Shown here in pieces: positions 56,034-64,000 of a stretch of DNA of 64,000 nt. This DNA comes from Cytophagales bacterium. Lineage in GTDB: Bacteria; Bacteroidota; Bacteroidia; Cytophagales; Cyclobacteriaceae. The stretch spans positions 41,667 through 105,666 of the forward strand of contig JADBYK010000033.1 of the NCBI GenBank assembly GCA_020403045.1, given 5' to 3'. The position numbers were made by a program, and so were the translations under genes. Each line of letters opens with the position of its first letter. The first letter of the stretch is position 1. The notes beneath the pieces are model-generated. The model made no database searches. It saw nothing but the letters and a program-made list of their open reading frames with translations, and was not told the origin of the DNA.

Positions 56034-56749
56034 AGTCTGCTTCCCAAAACCACTTTTGTAAACAGTAACAACAACCCTGCTGTACTTAGCGAGTAGATAA
56101 TGTCTCTTGTGTCGATTAACCCTTTGCCAAGCGACTCATAGTGATACAGAATACCAAATTGCTTCACCAGCAGGGCTTGACTTCCGGCAAACGATGAGAG
56201 TGAATCAAATCCGGTATACAACAGAAAACAGAAAAAGGCAGCCAACAAAAACGCCACGATTTGATTATTTGAAAGCGTAGACGTAAAAATTCCAACCGCA
56301 CAAAAAATGGCCGCCAAAAACAGCAGACCTACATAAGAACCAACTACTGCAGCCGTATCAATGTTTCCAACAGGATTACCCAACGTGACGATCGAAAAAT
56401 AATAAATCAAGGTGGGCAACAAAGCGACCACTACCAACGCAAACGCGGCAAAAAACTTACCCAATACAATATCCCAATCGGTCAGTGGCTTCGTTAGCAG
56501 TAACTCAAGTGTACCCAGTTTTCTTTCTTCCGCAAAACTCTTCATGGTGATGGCTGGAATCAGGAAGATAAAAACATAAGGCGCCATTGAAAACAAGGTA
56601 TCTAAATCGGCATATCCGTAATCAAGGACAGAGGTCTCCGGAAAAACCCAAATCAACAGCCCGATGGCAGTTAGAAAGATGCCAATCACCAAATAGGCAA
56701 TGAGCGAATGGAGAAAGCCGTTGAATTCTTTTTTGAAAACGTGAATCAT
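56027..56749 (-). CDS. gldF: Gliding-motility-associated ABC transporter permease GldF
   Basis: A 240-residue ABC2-type permease with six hydrophobic segments. Visible: N-terminal KKEFNGFLHSLIAYLVIGIFL, and MKSFAEERKLGTLELLLTKPLTDWDIVLGKF, the coupling helix region typical of GldF/NosY-like permeases. Overlaps gldA by 4 bases (ATGA) and gldG by 7. Confidence 0.93.
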   Translation of the reverse strand: MIHVFKKEFNGFLHSLIAYLVIGIFLTAIGLLIWVFPETSVLDYGYADLDTLFSMAPYVFIFLIPAITMKSFAEERKLGTLELLLTKPLTDWDIVLGKFFAAFALVVVALLPTLIYYFSIVTLGNPVGNIDTAAVVGSYVGLLFLAAIFCAVGIFTSTLSNNQIVAFLLAAFFCFLLYTGFDSLSSFAGSQALLVKQFGILYHYESLGKGLIDTRDIIYSLSTAGLLLLFTKVVLGSRLW

Positions 56750-57669
56750 ATCGCAGCGGAAGTAATCGTTAATAATCGAAAGATATCTTCCAACGTGTTC
56801 TCCTCCACCTTGAACGAAAGTAGGGCCTGATTGCTATTGCCTGATAACCGAAAGATGGCTGCTCGAACTTCATCACTGGATTGAGTAGTAATCCGACAGA
56901 GGTGTTTATCCATTTCAACCTTTTCTACCCCATTGATCGATTCAATTGCCGACAACGGTGCAGCTCCATCCCACTCCACCACGAAAACGACCTGTTCCCT
57001 CCTTGCAGAAAGTAAATTTTTCAATAGATCATCGGCTACAATTTTTCCTTGATGGATAACAATCACCCGATCACACAACGCCTGTACTTCCTGCATAATG
57101 TGGGTAGATAGGATAACCGTCTTTTGTTCGCTTATCTGCTTGATGAGTTTTCTGATTTCTAAGATCTGATTCGGATCCAACCCCGAGGTGGGCTCATCTA
57201 AAATCAATACTTGGGGGTTGTGAATTAATGCCTGCGCCAAACCCACTCGTTGCCGATATCCTTTAGAAAGCGACTCAATCCGCTTGTTCTGTTCCTTAGT
57301 CAGCCCACACAACTCGATCATCTCTCCCACCCGCTTTACTGTTTCCTTTTTTGTTAACCCATAAACAGACGCCACAAACTGCAAGTATTCGTGCACGTAC
57401 ATTTCTAAGTACAAAGGATTGTGTTCAGGAAGGTATCCGATAATGCGCTTAACAGCCATCGGCTGCTCCACTACATTCAGCCCGTTGATGGTTATACTTC
57501 CCGATGTGGGTGGCAAGTAGCTGGTCGCCATCTTCATCGTAGTCGATTTGCCTGCTCCATTAGGGCCTAAAAAGCCAACAATCTCACCCTGCTGCACAGA
57601 AAAAGAAATGTTGTCTACAGCCAATTGTTGGCCATATTGCTTGGAAAGATTGGTTACGGTCAGTGACAT
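56746..57669 (-). CDS. gldA: Gliding-motility-associated ABC transporter ATP-binding protein GldA
   Basis: A 307-residue ABC ATPase: Walker A GPNGAGKSTTMK, signature LSKGYRQRVGLAQAL, Walker B VLILDEPTSGLDPNQ, H-loop LSTHIMQEV. The start is set at 57669 (MSLTVTNLSKQYGQ) rather than the longest frame. First gene of the gldA-gldF-gldG-DUF4340 operon; unlike Flavobacterium, where gldA and gldFG are separate, all are contiguous here. Confidence 0.93.
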   Translation of the reverse strand: MSLTVTNLSKQYGQQLAVDNISFSVQQGEIVGFLGPNGAGKSTTMKMATSYLPPTSGSITINGLNVVEQPMAVKRIIGYLPEHNPLYLEMYVHEYLQFVASVYGLTKKETVKRVGEMIELCGLTKEQNKRIESLSKGYRQRVGLAQALIHNPQVLILDEPTSGLDPNQILEIRKLIKQISEQKTVILSTHIMQEVQALCDRVIVIHQGKIVADDLLKNLLSARREQVVFVVEWDGAAPLSAIESINGVEKVEMDKHLCRITTQSSDEVRAAIFRLSGNSNQALLSFKVEENTLEDIFRLLTITSAAI

Positions 57670-57769
57670 TTTAAACGCCTGCAAAAATAGTTTAAAAGTT
57701 GACTTGTTACCCACGTATTACTTGGCCTATTAACACGAAAAACTCACAAGACTTAACTATGGCGTTGCT

Positions 57770-57947
57770 TGACGAATGAAAATCATCCTGATTGTTCTGT
57801 TTTAGAATAATCGCCCGTTTGATGATTTTCATTGTCAGTGTTAATCTTGACAATACTGACAATAAAATGTCAGTATTCGTCAACCCGAAGGGCAGAATAT
57901 GCATTCCGAATGCATATTCTGGATTAATTGCCATTGTACGTTCGGGT
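57770..57947 (+). repeat. Structured intergenic repeat, copy D (diverged sequence, same fold)
   Basis: Starts TTGACGAATGAAAATCA like copies B and C, then differs in most bases yet keeps the plan: long-range stem AATGAAAATCATC (57775-57787) / GATGATTTTCATT (57821-57833); bulged hairpin TTGAC-AATACTGAC (57847-57860), AATAAAAT loop, GTCAGTATT-c-GTCAA (57869-57883); and a 14-bp palindrome with one central base, CAGAATATGCATTC/GAATGCATATTCTG (57893-57921), nested in ACCCGAA (57883-57889) / TTCGGGT (57941-57947). It lies between divergent gldA and the thioredoxin-like gene, 35 bases before the latter's ATG. Confidence 0.8.
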
Positions 57948-57982
57948 GAATATGCTGAACTTTGTCAACCAATAGATAACAA

Positions 57983-59452
57983 ATGAAACGCCTACTCATC
58001 ACCTTCATTGCTTTAGCTGTTACCCAATTTGCCCATGCTCAAAATGGCTATCGAATTGATTTTAAGATAAAAAACTGGAAAGACACCACCGTTTATCTAG
58101 GGAGCTATTATGGAGAAAACACCGTTTTACGCGATACTGCAAAGAGCAAGGCGGGTTCTTTTCATTTTGATGGAAAGACTGCGTTGCCAGAAGGCGCCTA
58201 CTATCTTGTATTAGGAAAAAACAAGCTATTTGACTTTGTGGTCGGGAAAAACAAGTTCTTCACTATTGAAACTACAGCCAACCCTACGGATGCTTTAAAA
58301 ATTGAAGATTACCTAAAGACTATTGTGGTAAAAAATGATGAAGATAATAAGCTGTTTTTTGACAATCTTCACTTCATAGGACAGCAGAGTATCGAAGCCG
58401 AACCTTTGATTAAAGTATTGAGAGACAGCACACTGACAGAAGATCAAAAGAAAGATGCCCGAGCATCCTTCTCCAAAATCAATGATCGCGTGATGGCCTA
58501 TCAAAATGAGTTGATTGAAAAGAATCCAACGACTCTAACGGCACGTCTACTAAAAGTGACAAAGCAAATCGAAGTCCCCAATCCGCCAAAAAAGGCAGAT
58601 GGGTCAATTGACTCTACCTACCAGTTGAAGTACTATCGACAACACTTTTTTGACAATCTGGATTTGGCCGATGACGCCATGATCCGACTTCCCCGTCCAT
58701 TTTATCAAGAAAAAGTAAAGGAGTATTTGGAGAAGCTATTTGTTCCAACGCCAGATAGTGTGATGAAGGCCATAAATGGGATCGTAGAGAAAGCCAAGAA
58801 AAATCAGGAGACCTATAAGTATATGGTTTTCAGCCTGATGATGATCTACCAAGCGCCAGAAATTATGGGATTGGACGAGGTTTTCGTGCGGCTGAATGAT
58901 ACTTACTGGGCTTCAGGTGAAATGAATTATTGGGCTGCTGCCTCCATAAAGAAAAGTATGAAAGACTATGCTGATAGGATTCGCACCAGTATGATCGGGC
59001 GCACAGGAGCTAACCTCATCATGCAAGACCAAAACCTACAGCCAAGGTCGATGTACGACATCAAAAACAAGTATACCATCCTTTTCATTTTTGATCCGGA
59101 TTGTGGCCACTGCCGTGAAGAGACACCAAAACTGGTAGAATTTTACAACAAGAGTAAGGCGCAGTACAACTTTGAGGTGTACGCAGTATCCTCGGACACC
59201 AGTATGGTTAAGATGAAAAATTTCATGAAAGAATTTAAAACCCCATGGATTACAGTAAATGGCCCACGAACGTACTTAAAGGAGCATTACTCGAAAATGT
59301 ATCATTCGGAAACAACGCCCACCATATATATCTTAGATGACAAGAAAAAAATTATTGCTAAGAAACTGCCCGTCAACAAACTAGACGATTTTCTGTCAAA
59401 GCAACAGAAATTTGAAAAGATGAAGAAAAGTCAGCCGGCCAAGGGATCCTGA
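57983..59452 (+). CDS. Secreted thioredoxin-like protein (DUF4369/DUF5106/redoxin)
   Basis: A 489-residue periplasmic protein: signal peptide 1-19 (cleavage after FAHA), an N-terminal DUF4369-like beta domain, a helical DUF5106-type middle, and a C-terminal thioredoxin fold with the redox-active C-G-H-C about residues 374-377 (FDPDCGHCREETP) and cis-proline TTPTIYIL. It should reduce or rearrange disulfides in the periplasm. The structured repeat copy D occupies its upstream region. Confidence 0.87.
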   Translation: MKRLLITFIALAVTQFAHAQNGYRIDFKIKNWKDTTVYLGSYYGENTVLRDTAKSKAGSFHFDGKTALPEGAYYLVLGKNKLFDFVVGKNKFFTIETTANPTDALKIEDYLKTIVVKNDEDNKLFFDNLHFIGQQSIEAEPLIKVLRDSTLTEDQKKDARASFSKINDRVMAYQNELIEKNPTTLTARLLKVTKQIEVPNPPKKADGSIDSTYQLKYYRQHFFDNLDLADDAMIRLPRPFYQEKVKEYLEKLFVPTPDSVMKAINGIVEKAKKNQETYKYMVFSLMMIYQAPEIMGLDEVFVRLNDTYWASGEMNYWAAASIKKSMKDYADRIRTSMIGRTGANLIMQDQNLQPRSMYDIKNKYTILFIFDPDCGHCREETPKLVEFYNKSKAQYNFEVYAVSSDTSMVKMKNFMKEFKTPWITVNGPRTYLKEHYSKMYHSETTPTIYILDDKKKIIAKKLPVNKLDDFLSKQQKFEKMKKSQPAKGS

Positions 59453-59642
59453 TTTGATCTTCGATACGCAAATCCGGTCTTTCGTTACAGTGTTGCACAT
59501 CTCGCAGTAGATTCGGTGCAACTATTTATTGGTTTGAGGGTATCTAACACAAAAATACTTCCCCGTGGCACTAAGAAGCTATATTTTCTAGTGTGAAAGA
59601 CTATGCGGTGCTAGAGGTGTGACGCGGAAAAATAAAGCTGCG

Positions 59643-60617
59643 TTAGTTTTTTCGTTCAATAGTAAATTTAACTAACTCACTCAGAGAATTGCGGTAGGCA
59701 GTATCGGGTAATTCTTTCAGCAAATCCAAGGCCTCTGCATAATATCGGTTCATCGCTTCTTTTGCATATTCAATTCCTCCCGACTTCTTTACAAATTCTA
59801 TCACCTCTTTCACTTTTTTTGGCTTCTCACTTTCGTTTTTTACAATGGAGATAATTTTTCTCTTTTCAAGCCAACCCGCTTTTGAAAGAGCATGGATGAG
59901 GGGAAGTGTCATCTTTTTCTCTTTGATGTCGATGCCAAGAGGCTTACCTATTTCGTCTTCACCATAGTCAAAAAGGTCGTCTTTTATTTGAAAGGCCATT
60001 CCCACTTTTTCACCAAACAGCTGCATCCGCATTACCACTTCATCAGCAGCAGCCACGGAACTAGCCCCAACGGCACAACACGAGGCAATCAAAGAAGCGG
60101 TTTTTTGCCGAATAATGTCGTAATAGATTGATTCATCAATATCGAGTTGACGCGCTTTTTCCATTTGGAGCAACTCACCTTCACTCATTTGTTGCACTGC
60201 CGTATTCACAATGCTTAACAAATGATAATCTTTGTTGTCCAGTGACAAAGCCATTCCACGGGAAAGTAAAAAATCGCCAACAAGCACTGCAATTTTATTT
60301 TTCCAAAGCGCGTTGACAGAAAAAAAACCGCGCCTGTAATTTGAATCGTCAACCACATCGTCATGAACAAGTGTAGCCGTATGAAGCAATTCGATCAGCG
60401 AAGCCCCACGAAAAGTTGATTCATTAATCACTCCGCAAGAACCGGCACTCAAAAACACAAAAAGCGGCCGCATTTGCTTCCCTTTTCGCTTGACAATATA
60501 GGTCATGATTTTGTCCAGCAACAAAACCTTCGTTTTCATAGAAGCCCGAAACTTATGTTCGAATTCTTCCATTTCAACGGCAACCGGTGCCTTAATGTGG
60601 TCGAGGTGCAAAGACAT
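59643..60617 (-). CDS. Polyprenyl synthetase (trans-isoprenyl diphosphate synthase)
   Basis: A 324-residue all-helical prenyltransferase making a long-chain isoprenoid diphosphate, probably the menaquinone side chain. Visible: first aspartate motif LVHDDVVDDS, GDFLLSRGMAL, GELLQMEK, and the second motif FQIKDDLFDYGEDEIGKP. Start set at 60617 (MSLHLDHIK). Divergent from the MscS gene. Confidence 0.93.
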   Translation of the reverse strand: MSLHLDHIKAPVAVEMEEFEHKFRASMKTKVLLLDKIMTYIVKRKGKQMRPLFVFLSAGSCGVINESTFRGASLIELLHTATLVHDDVVDDSNYRRGFFSVNALWKNKIAVLVGDFLLSRGMALSLDNKDYHLLSIVNTAVQQMSEGELLQMEKARQLDIDESIYYDIIRQKTASLIASCCAVGASSVAAADEVVMRMQLFGEKVGMAFQIKDDLFDYGEDEIGKPLGIDIKEKKMTLPLIHALSKAGWLEKRKIISIVKNESEKPKKVKEVIEFVKKSGGIEYAKEAMNRYYAEALDLLKELPDTAYRNSLSELVKFTIERKN

Positions 60618-60728
60618 TAACACAATATTACAGAAAAGTAGATAGTAGACGACCATGGTTTTAAAATGCCATCAATAAAAAACCTAAGGTGGGTGGTATC
60701 CAATAGACAATTCACTATTTTAGAGGCA

Positions 60729-61571
60729 ATGTTGTATATTAATAAATATTGGGAACAGGTCATATTCATCGTGTCGGTGATCATTGTGACATTTGTTGTT
60801 TCCCGAATTTTACGGTTTCTGGTAGGCCGTTTTTTTAGGGCTGCTGCTCGTAAGCTGAAAGTTGACCCCACCCGCTATAACTTTTTCAAAAATGCTGTGG
60901 ATTTTATACTCTTCTTCGTAGCGTTGGTGGTAATTTTCAGATCCATCCCCGCCCTGCACACCTTGGGCACAACGTTGCTAACTGGTGCGGGGGTTTTGGC
61001 TGCGATTGTTGGCTTCGCTTCGCAAGCCGCCTTCTCAAACATCATAAGTGGATTTTTCCTGGTGATCTTTAAGCCTTTCAGCGTAGGTGACCGCGTTAGA
61101 ATTGGGCAACTCTACACGGGCGATGTGGAAGACATTAATTTGAGGCACACCACCATCAAAGACTTCGAAAACCGAAGGGTGATCATTCCCAATAGTGTGA
61201 TTAGCAATGAAACCATTATCAACTCCACCATAACTGACGAAAAAACCTGCATGTTTGTGGAAGTTGCCATTTCCCTTTCCTCGAACATTGATCAAGCGAT
61301 CAAGATCATTCAGGAAGAAGCCGAGCGACACCGTTACTATATTGACAACCGAACGGATACTGAAAAGGCACGTGGCGAACACCCGGTTATGGTGCGCGTG
61401 ATGACTTTCTTGGACTCCGGCATACATTTAAGAGCTTCGGTTTGGGCCAAAGACCCTAATGATGGGTTTGACTTAAAATGCGATCTAAATAAGGCTATCA
61501 AAGAACGCTTTGACGCAGCTGGTGTTACCATGGCCAATTTGCACCACTTACTGGTGATGAAAAATTTGTAG
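60729..61571 (+). CDS. Small-conductance mechanosensitive channel family protein (MscS)
   Basis: A 280-residue channel protein if started at 60729 (MLYINKYWEQ); an upstream ATG at 60666 adds 21 poor residues. Three N-terminal hydrophobic helices, then the pore helix and beta domain signature GFASQAAFSNIISGFFLVIF and KPFSVGDRVRIG, and DFENRRVIIPNS. It releases osmolytes on hypo-osmotic shock. The corA gene begins 4 bases after its stop codon. Confidence 0.9.
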   Translation: MLYINKYWEQVIFIVSVIIVTFVVSRILRFLVGRFFRAAARKLKVDPTRYNFFKNAVDFILFFVALVVIFRSIPALHTLGTTLLTGAGVLAAIVGFASQAAFSNIISGFFLVIFKPFSVGDRVRIGQLYTGDVEDINLRHTTIKDFENRRVIIPNSVISNETIINSTITDEKTCMFVEVAISLSSNIDQAIKIIQEEAERHRYYIDNRTDTEKARGEHPVMVRVMTFLDSGIHLRASVWAKDPNDGFDLKCDLNKAIKERFDAAGVTMANLHHLLVMKNL

Positions 61572-61574
61572 CGT

Positions 61575-62624
61575 ATGGCCAGAAAGAAAAAACTCGTAGC
61601 CCAACCAAACGATCCTCGCCCCAGTGACAGCAAGGTAATTCTTGAGCTCATCCAGTATGACGAGAAAGAGTACAGCATGCACCAAGATTTGCCCATTTCA
61701 GAACTCATCGCTCACATTAAACTAAATCAAGTCAATTGGATCAATCTGGATGGGCTTCATGAAAAGTCAATCGTTCAAAAACTGGCCGATCACTTCTGCC
61801 TCCATAGCCTGCTGGTAGAAGACATCACCAGCGACCATCAACCAAAAGTAGAAGAATATGATGATTTTCTTTTTTTCACATTGAAGATGCTTTATCGCAT
61901 TGATGCCGGAGTTATTGACTATGAACAAATCAGTTTTGTACTTGGAAAAGATTACCTGCTGTCCTTTCAGGAAAAAGAAGGTGACCTGTTCGGAAACTTG
62001 AGAGATCGAATTCGGCTCGACCAGGGCAGGGTTCGGAAAAAGAAGGCAGACTATTTATTGTATCGCGTGGTTGATATCATTGTTGACAATTACTACAATG
62101 TGCTGGATGCCATTGGTCAACAAATCGAAACCATCGAGGATGAGATTTACAAAAACTCCACTGAGACACAGTTTAAAAATATTCAAGCCCTCAAAAAAGA
62201 GTTGATCTTTTTGCGAAAAGCCCTGTATCCCCTGCGGGATGCAATGAGCAAAATACTGAAAGACGACAGTGGATTTATTGAACCTGGCAACTTCCGGTAC
62301 TTTTCTGATGTATACGACCATGTCGTCCACCTGATTGACTCGCTCGATACCTACAAAGATCTAACATCAGGTCTGATGGATATTTACATCAATACGCTTA
62401 ATACTCGTATGAATGAGGTAATGAAAGTACTGACCGTTATTTCCACTATTTTTATGCCGTTGACATTTATTGTTGGTGTGTATGGAATGAATTTTCATAC
62501 CGACAAATCGGTCTGGAATATGCCTGAGCTTGATTCGCCCTTCGGATACCCTATTGTGATGGGGTTCATGCTTCTAATAGTAATTGCTATGATTCGCTAT
62601 TTTAAATTCAAAAAATGGTTTTAA
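61575..62624 (+). CDS. corA: Magnesium/cobalt transporter CorA
   Basis: A 349-residue CorA-type channel: large N-terminal cytoplasmic domain, long stalk helix (about residues 165-290), then two C-terminal helices flanking the pore motif YGMNF (about 303-307). Translated 4 bases after the MscS gene, suggesting an ion-homeostasis operon continuing into the Ca/Na antiporter gene 26 bases further. Confidence 0.94.
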   Translation: MARKKKLVAQPNDPRPSDSKVILELIQYDEKEYSMHQDLPISELIAHIKLNQVNWINLDGLHEKSIVQKLADHFCLHSLLVEDITSDHQPKVEEYDDFLFFTLKMLYRIDAGVIDYEQISFVLGKDYLLSFQEKEGDLFGNLRDRIRLDQGRVRKKKADYLLYRVVDIIVDNYYNVLDAIGQQIETIEDEIYKNSTETQFKNIQALKKELIFLRKALYPLRDAMSKILKDDSGFIEPGNFRYFSDVYDHVVHLIDSLDTYKDLTSGLMDIYINTLNTRMNEVMKVLTVISTIFMPLTFIVGVYGMNFHTDKSVWNMPELDSPFGYPIVMGFMLLIVIAMIRYFKFKKWF

Positions 62625-62649
62625 TTTACACTACCAAACCCCTATACCT

Positions 62650-63624
62650 ATGTTGATCCCTGTTTTACTTTTGCTCCTTGGATTTGGAGTTTTAATAAAA
62701 GGAGCTGATTTTCTTGTTAATGGGGCGTCATCGGTCGCCAAGAAGTACGGTATCTCCAACTTGGCCATTGGCCTAACGGTAGTCGCTTTTGGTACCTCAA
62801 TGCCCGAGCTGATTGTGAGTTTGCTCTCTGCACTAAATGGAAAGAATGATGCTTCCTTTGGCAATGCCATTGGGAGCAACAATTTCAACTTGCTTTTTAT
62901 TTTGGGTATCGCTGGATTGATTTACCCCCTTGTTGTGCAACGCAACACGGTGAAGTATGAAGTTCCACTTTCGTTGTTGGCGGCAGGACTTCTATTTCTT
63001 CTTGTCAATGATTCGCTATGGGGTGGAGAAGGCGCTGGAAGCTTAAGCAGAATAGATAGCATTATCCTTTTGGCATTTTTTGCTGGTTTTATTTTCTACA
63101 TCTACAGAACCATGAGCCGCAACACTGATCTGGAAGAAGGCGAACCTATTAAAATTTATAGTATGCCCTTAGCCATAGGCATGGTAACTCTAGGTTTAGC
63201 CATGCTTATTGGTGGTGGACAATTGGTAGTAACCAATGCATTAGAAATTGCACGTGCATATGGGCTATCGGAAAAACTAATCGGTTTAACGATTCTTGCC
63301 GCTGGCACGTCTTTGCCTGAGCTGGCAACGTCTTGCGTAGCCGCTTATCGTAAAAACACAGATATCGCAATCGGCAACGTAGTGGGGTCAAATATCTTCA
63401 ATATCTTCTTTATTCTTGGTATAACCGGAGTTGTTAACCCCATGGCATACAATGCAGCGATGAATTTTGATTTATACGTGCTGATGGGATCTACCGTGTT
63501 GTTGTTGATTTTTATGTTTACATTGGGCAGACGAAAATTAGACCGTTGGGAGGCTGCGATATTATTTGGTGGTTACATTGTATATACCGTCTATTTGATA
63601 GGACTTGATAACGGAACCGTGTAA
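62650..63624 (+). CDS. Calcium/sodium antiporter (CaCA family, YrbG-like)
   Basis: A 324-residue membrane antiporter with ten or so helices and the two inverted alpha-repeats: GTSMPELIVSLLSAL followed by GNAIGSNNFNLLFILGI, and GTSLPELATSCVAAY followed by GNVVGSNIFNIFFILGI. These glutamate-containing repeats bind the cations. Third gene of the mscS-corA-CaCA group. Directly followed by the structured repeat region. Confidence 0.94.
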   Translation: MLIPVLLLLLGFGVLIKGADFLVNGASSVAKKYGISNLAIGLTVVAFGTSMPELIVSLLSALNGKNDASFGNAIGSNNFNLLFILGIAGLIYPLVVQRNTVKYEVPLSLLAAGLLFLLVNDSLWGGEGAGSLSRIDSIILLAFFAGFIFYIYRTMSRNTDLEEGEPIKIYSMPLAIGMVTLGLAMLIGGGQLVVTNALEIARAYGLSEKLIGLTILAAGTSLPELATSCVAAYRKNTDIAIGNVVGSNIFNIFFILGITGVVNPMAYNAAMNFDLYVLMGSTVLLLIFMFTLGRRKLDRWEAAILFGGYIVYTVYLIGLDNGTV

Positions 63625-63631
63625 CTGTAAG

Positions 63632-63847
63632 TATGCAATAGAAGAGAGTATTGCATAATGTGATTAATGAAAATCAACAAATTAGCACTAATTTTCATAA
63701 ATCAATCTGGTGATTTTCATAGCCAAGTCAAACGATAAAACATCTGACTCTGACAGTAAACTTCAAGAGGTTAACCCAGACAAATCTTTCGTCTCCCCAA
63801 GAGCAAATTATGATAATGCATAATCTGGGTTAAACCCAGATTATGCA
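63632..63847 (+). repeat. Structured intergenic repeat, copy A
   Basis: Hairpin TATGCAATA (63632-63640) / TATTGCATA (63649-63657); long-range stem ATGAAAATCA (63667-63676) / TGATTTTCAT (63711-63720) enclosing a nested AAATTAG/CTAATTT hairpin (63679-63694); a decayed GTCA...TCTGAC hairpin with GATAAAA loop; GAGGTTAACCCAGA; and a 15-bp palindrome TGCATAATCTGGGTT (63817-63831) with its complement (63833-63847) around one base. Begins 7 bases after the antiporter stop. Sequence is well diverged from copies B and C apart from the shared blocks. Confidence 0.75.
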
Positions 63848-64000
63848 ATGCTGACGGTAATGTCAGCATTGCATAATTGACGAATGAAAATCAACGATTT
63901 AGCCCCAAGTAAGAAAACCAAGTTGGTGATTTTCATTGTCAGGTCAGACGATAAATGTCTGACTCTGACCGAAAGCGTCACGAGGTTTAACCTTGACATC
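63830..64000 (+). repeat. Structured intergenic repeat, copy B (runs to window edge)
   Basis: About 98% identical to copy C (15925-16088) through 63994. Hairpin 1 is perfect here: ATTATGCAATGCTGAC (63840-63855), 6-base loop, GTCAGCATTGCATAAT (63862-63877), 16 bp. Then the long-range stem AATGAAAATCA (63883-63893) / TGATTTTCATT (63927-63937), and the bulged hairpin GTCAG-GTCAGAC (63938-63949), GATAAAT, GTCTGAC-t-CTGAC (63957-63969). It is in tandem and the same orientation with copy A; their junction palindrome overlaps hairpin 1. Confidence 0.85.

Noticed and set aside
59453..59642. Possible tRNA or small RNA in the spacer before the polyprenyl synthetase gene
   Set aside because: No cloverleaf, no T-loop consensus and no terminator; I see only unremarkable sequence.
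63632..64000. Integron attC-like sites, because of bulged hairpins with GTTAAC-type ends
   Set aside because: No conserved R'/R'' core boxes in the right places, no gene cassettes between copies and no integrase seen.
63632..64000. CRISPR array
   Set aside because: Only two diverged long copies, no short direct repeats with unique spacers, and no cas genes.

Overview
The window is a gene-dense chromosomal segment of a member of the Bacteroidota, most likely a gliding aerobe of the Cytophagales. The evidence is the gliding-motility ABC genes gldA-gldF-gldG, a probable porT next to ubiE, many families typical of the phylum (DUF5606, DUF5686, DUF6588, DUF4340, DUF3667, the AddAB-like nuclease/helicase pair, an ABC permease fused to an M1 peptidase), A-rich leaders with no strong Shine-Dalgarno sequences, and moderate GC content. 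I see no rRNA, tRNA, prophage, CRISPR array or intact transposase.

Layout. 1-15.5 kb: 3' part of an RND-type outer-membrane factor; addB/addA-like pair; membrane patatin; glycosyltransferase 9 and pyrophosphatase; an sdaAB-tolC-macA-like operon closed by a strong terminator; thyA. 15.5-17.3 kb: the least gene-rich part, with a structured repeat, cytidine deaminase, and a broken 3' end of a PP2C/SpoIIE (SiaA-like) phosphatase. 17.3-22.9 kb: an operon of a SiaB-like kinase, a SiaC-like phosphoprotein, a TerB-ABC-ABC2 membrane protein, a lipoprotein and a secreted protein, ending at a terminator. 22.9-40.4 kb: housekeeping and envelope genes (hydrolase, SDR, porT, ubiE, PorE-like OmpA protein, engB, fbp, aspartate kinase, LMW-PTP, enoyl-CoA hydratase, waaA, rsgA, GT2, nhaC, 3'-5' exonuclease), plus a small inverted-repeat element with target duplication at 38.2 kb. 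40.4-48 kb: an sbtA-like gene remnant, DUF5686 protein, ABC ATPase and ABC permease/M1 fusion. 48-64 kb: fabH, carotenoid gene, Rieske oxygenase, dnaN, gldG/F/A, thioredoxin-like protein, polyprenyl synthase, MscS, CorA, Ca/Na antiporter, then tandem copies of the structured repeat.

The most unusual content is (i) a family of intergenic elements at 15.9, 57.8 and 63.6-64.0 kb that share an ordered set of hairpins. Two copies are about 98% identical. A third keeps the same fold, including a one-base bulge, with different stem sequences. (ii) The SiaB/SiaC phospho-switch is joined to a TerB-ABC transporter instead of a GGDEF enzyme, and its phosphatase partner is broken. (iii) A MITE-like element at 38.16-38.30 kb has a clean target duplication.
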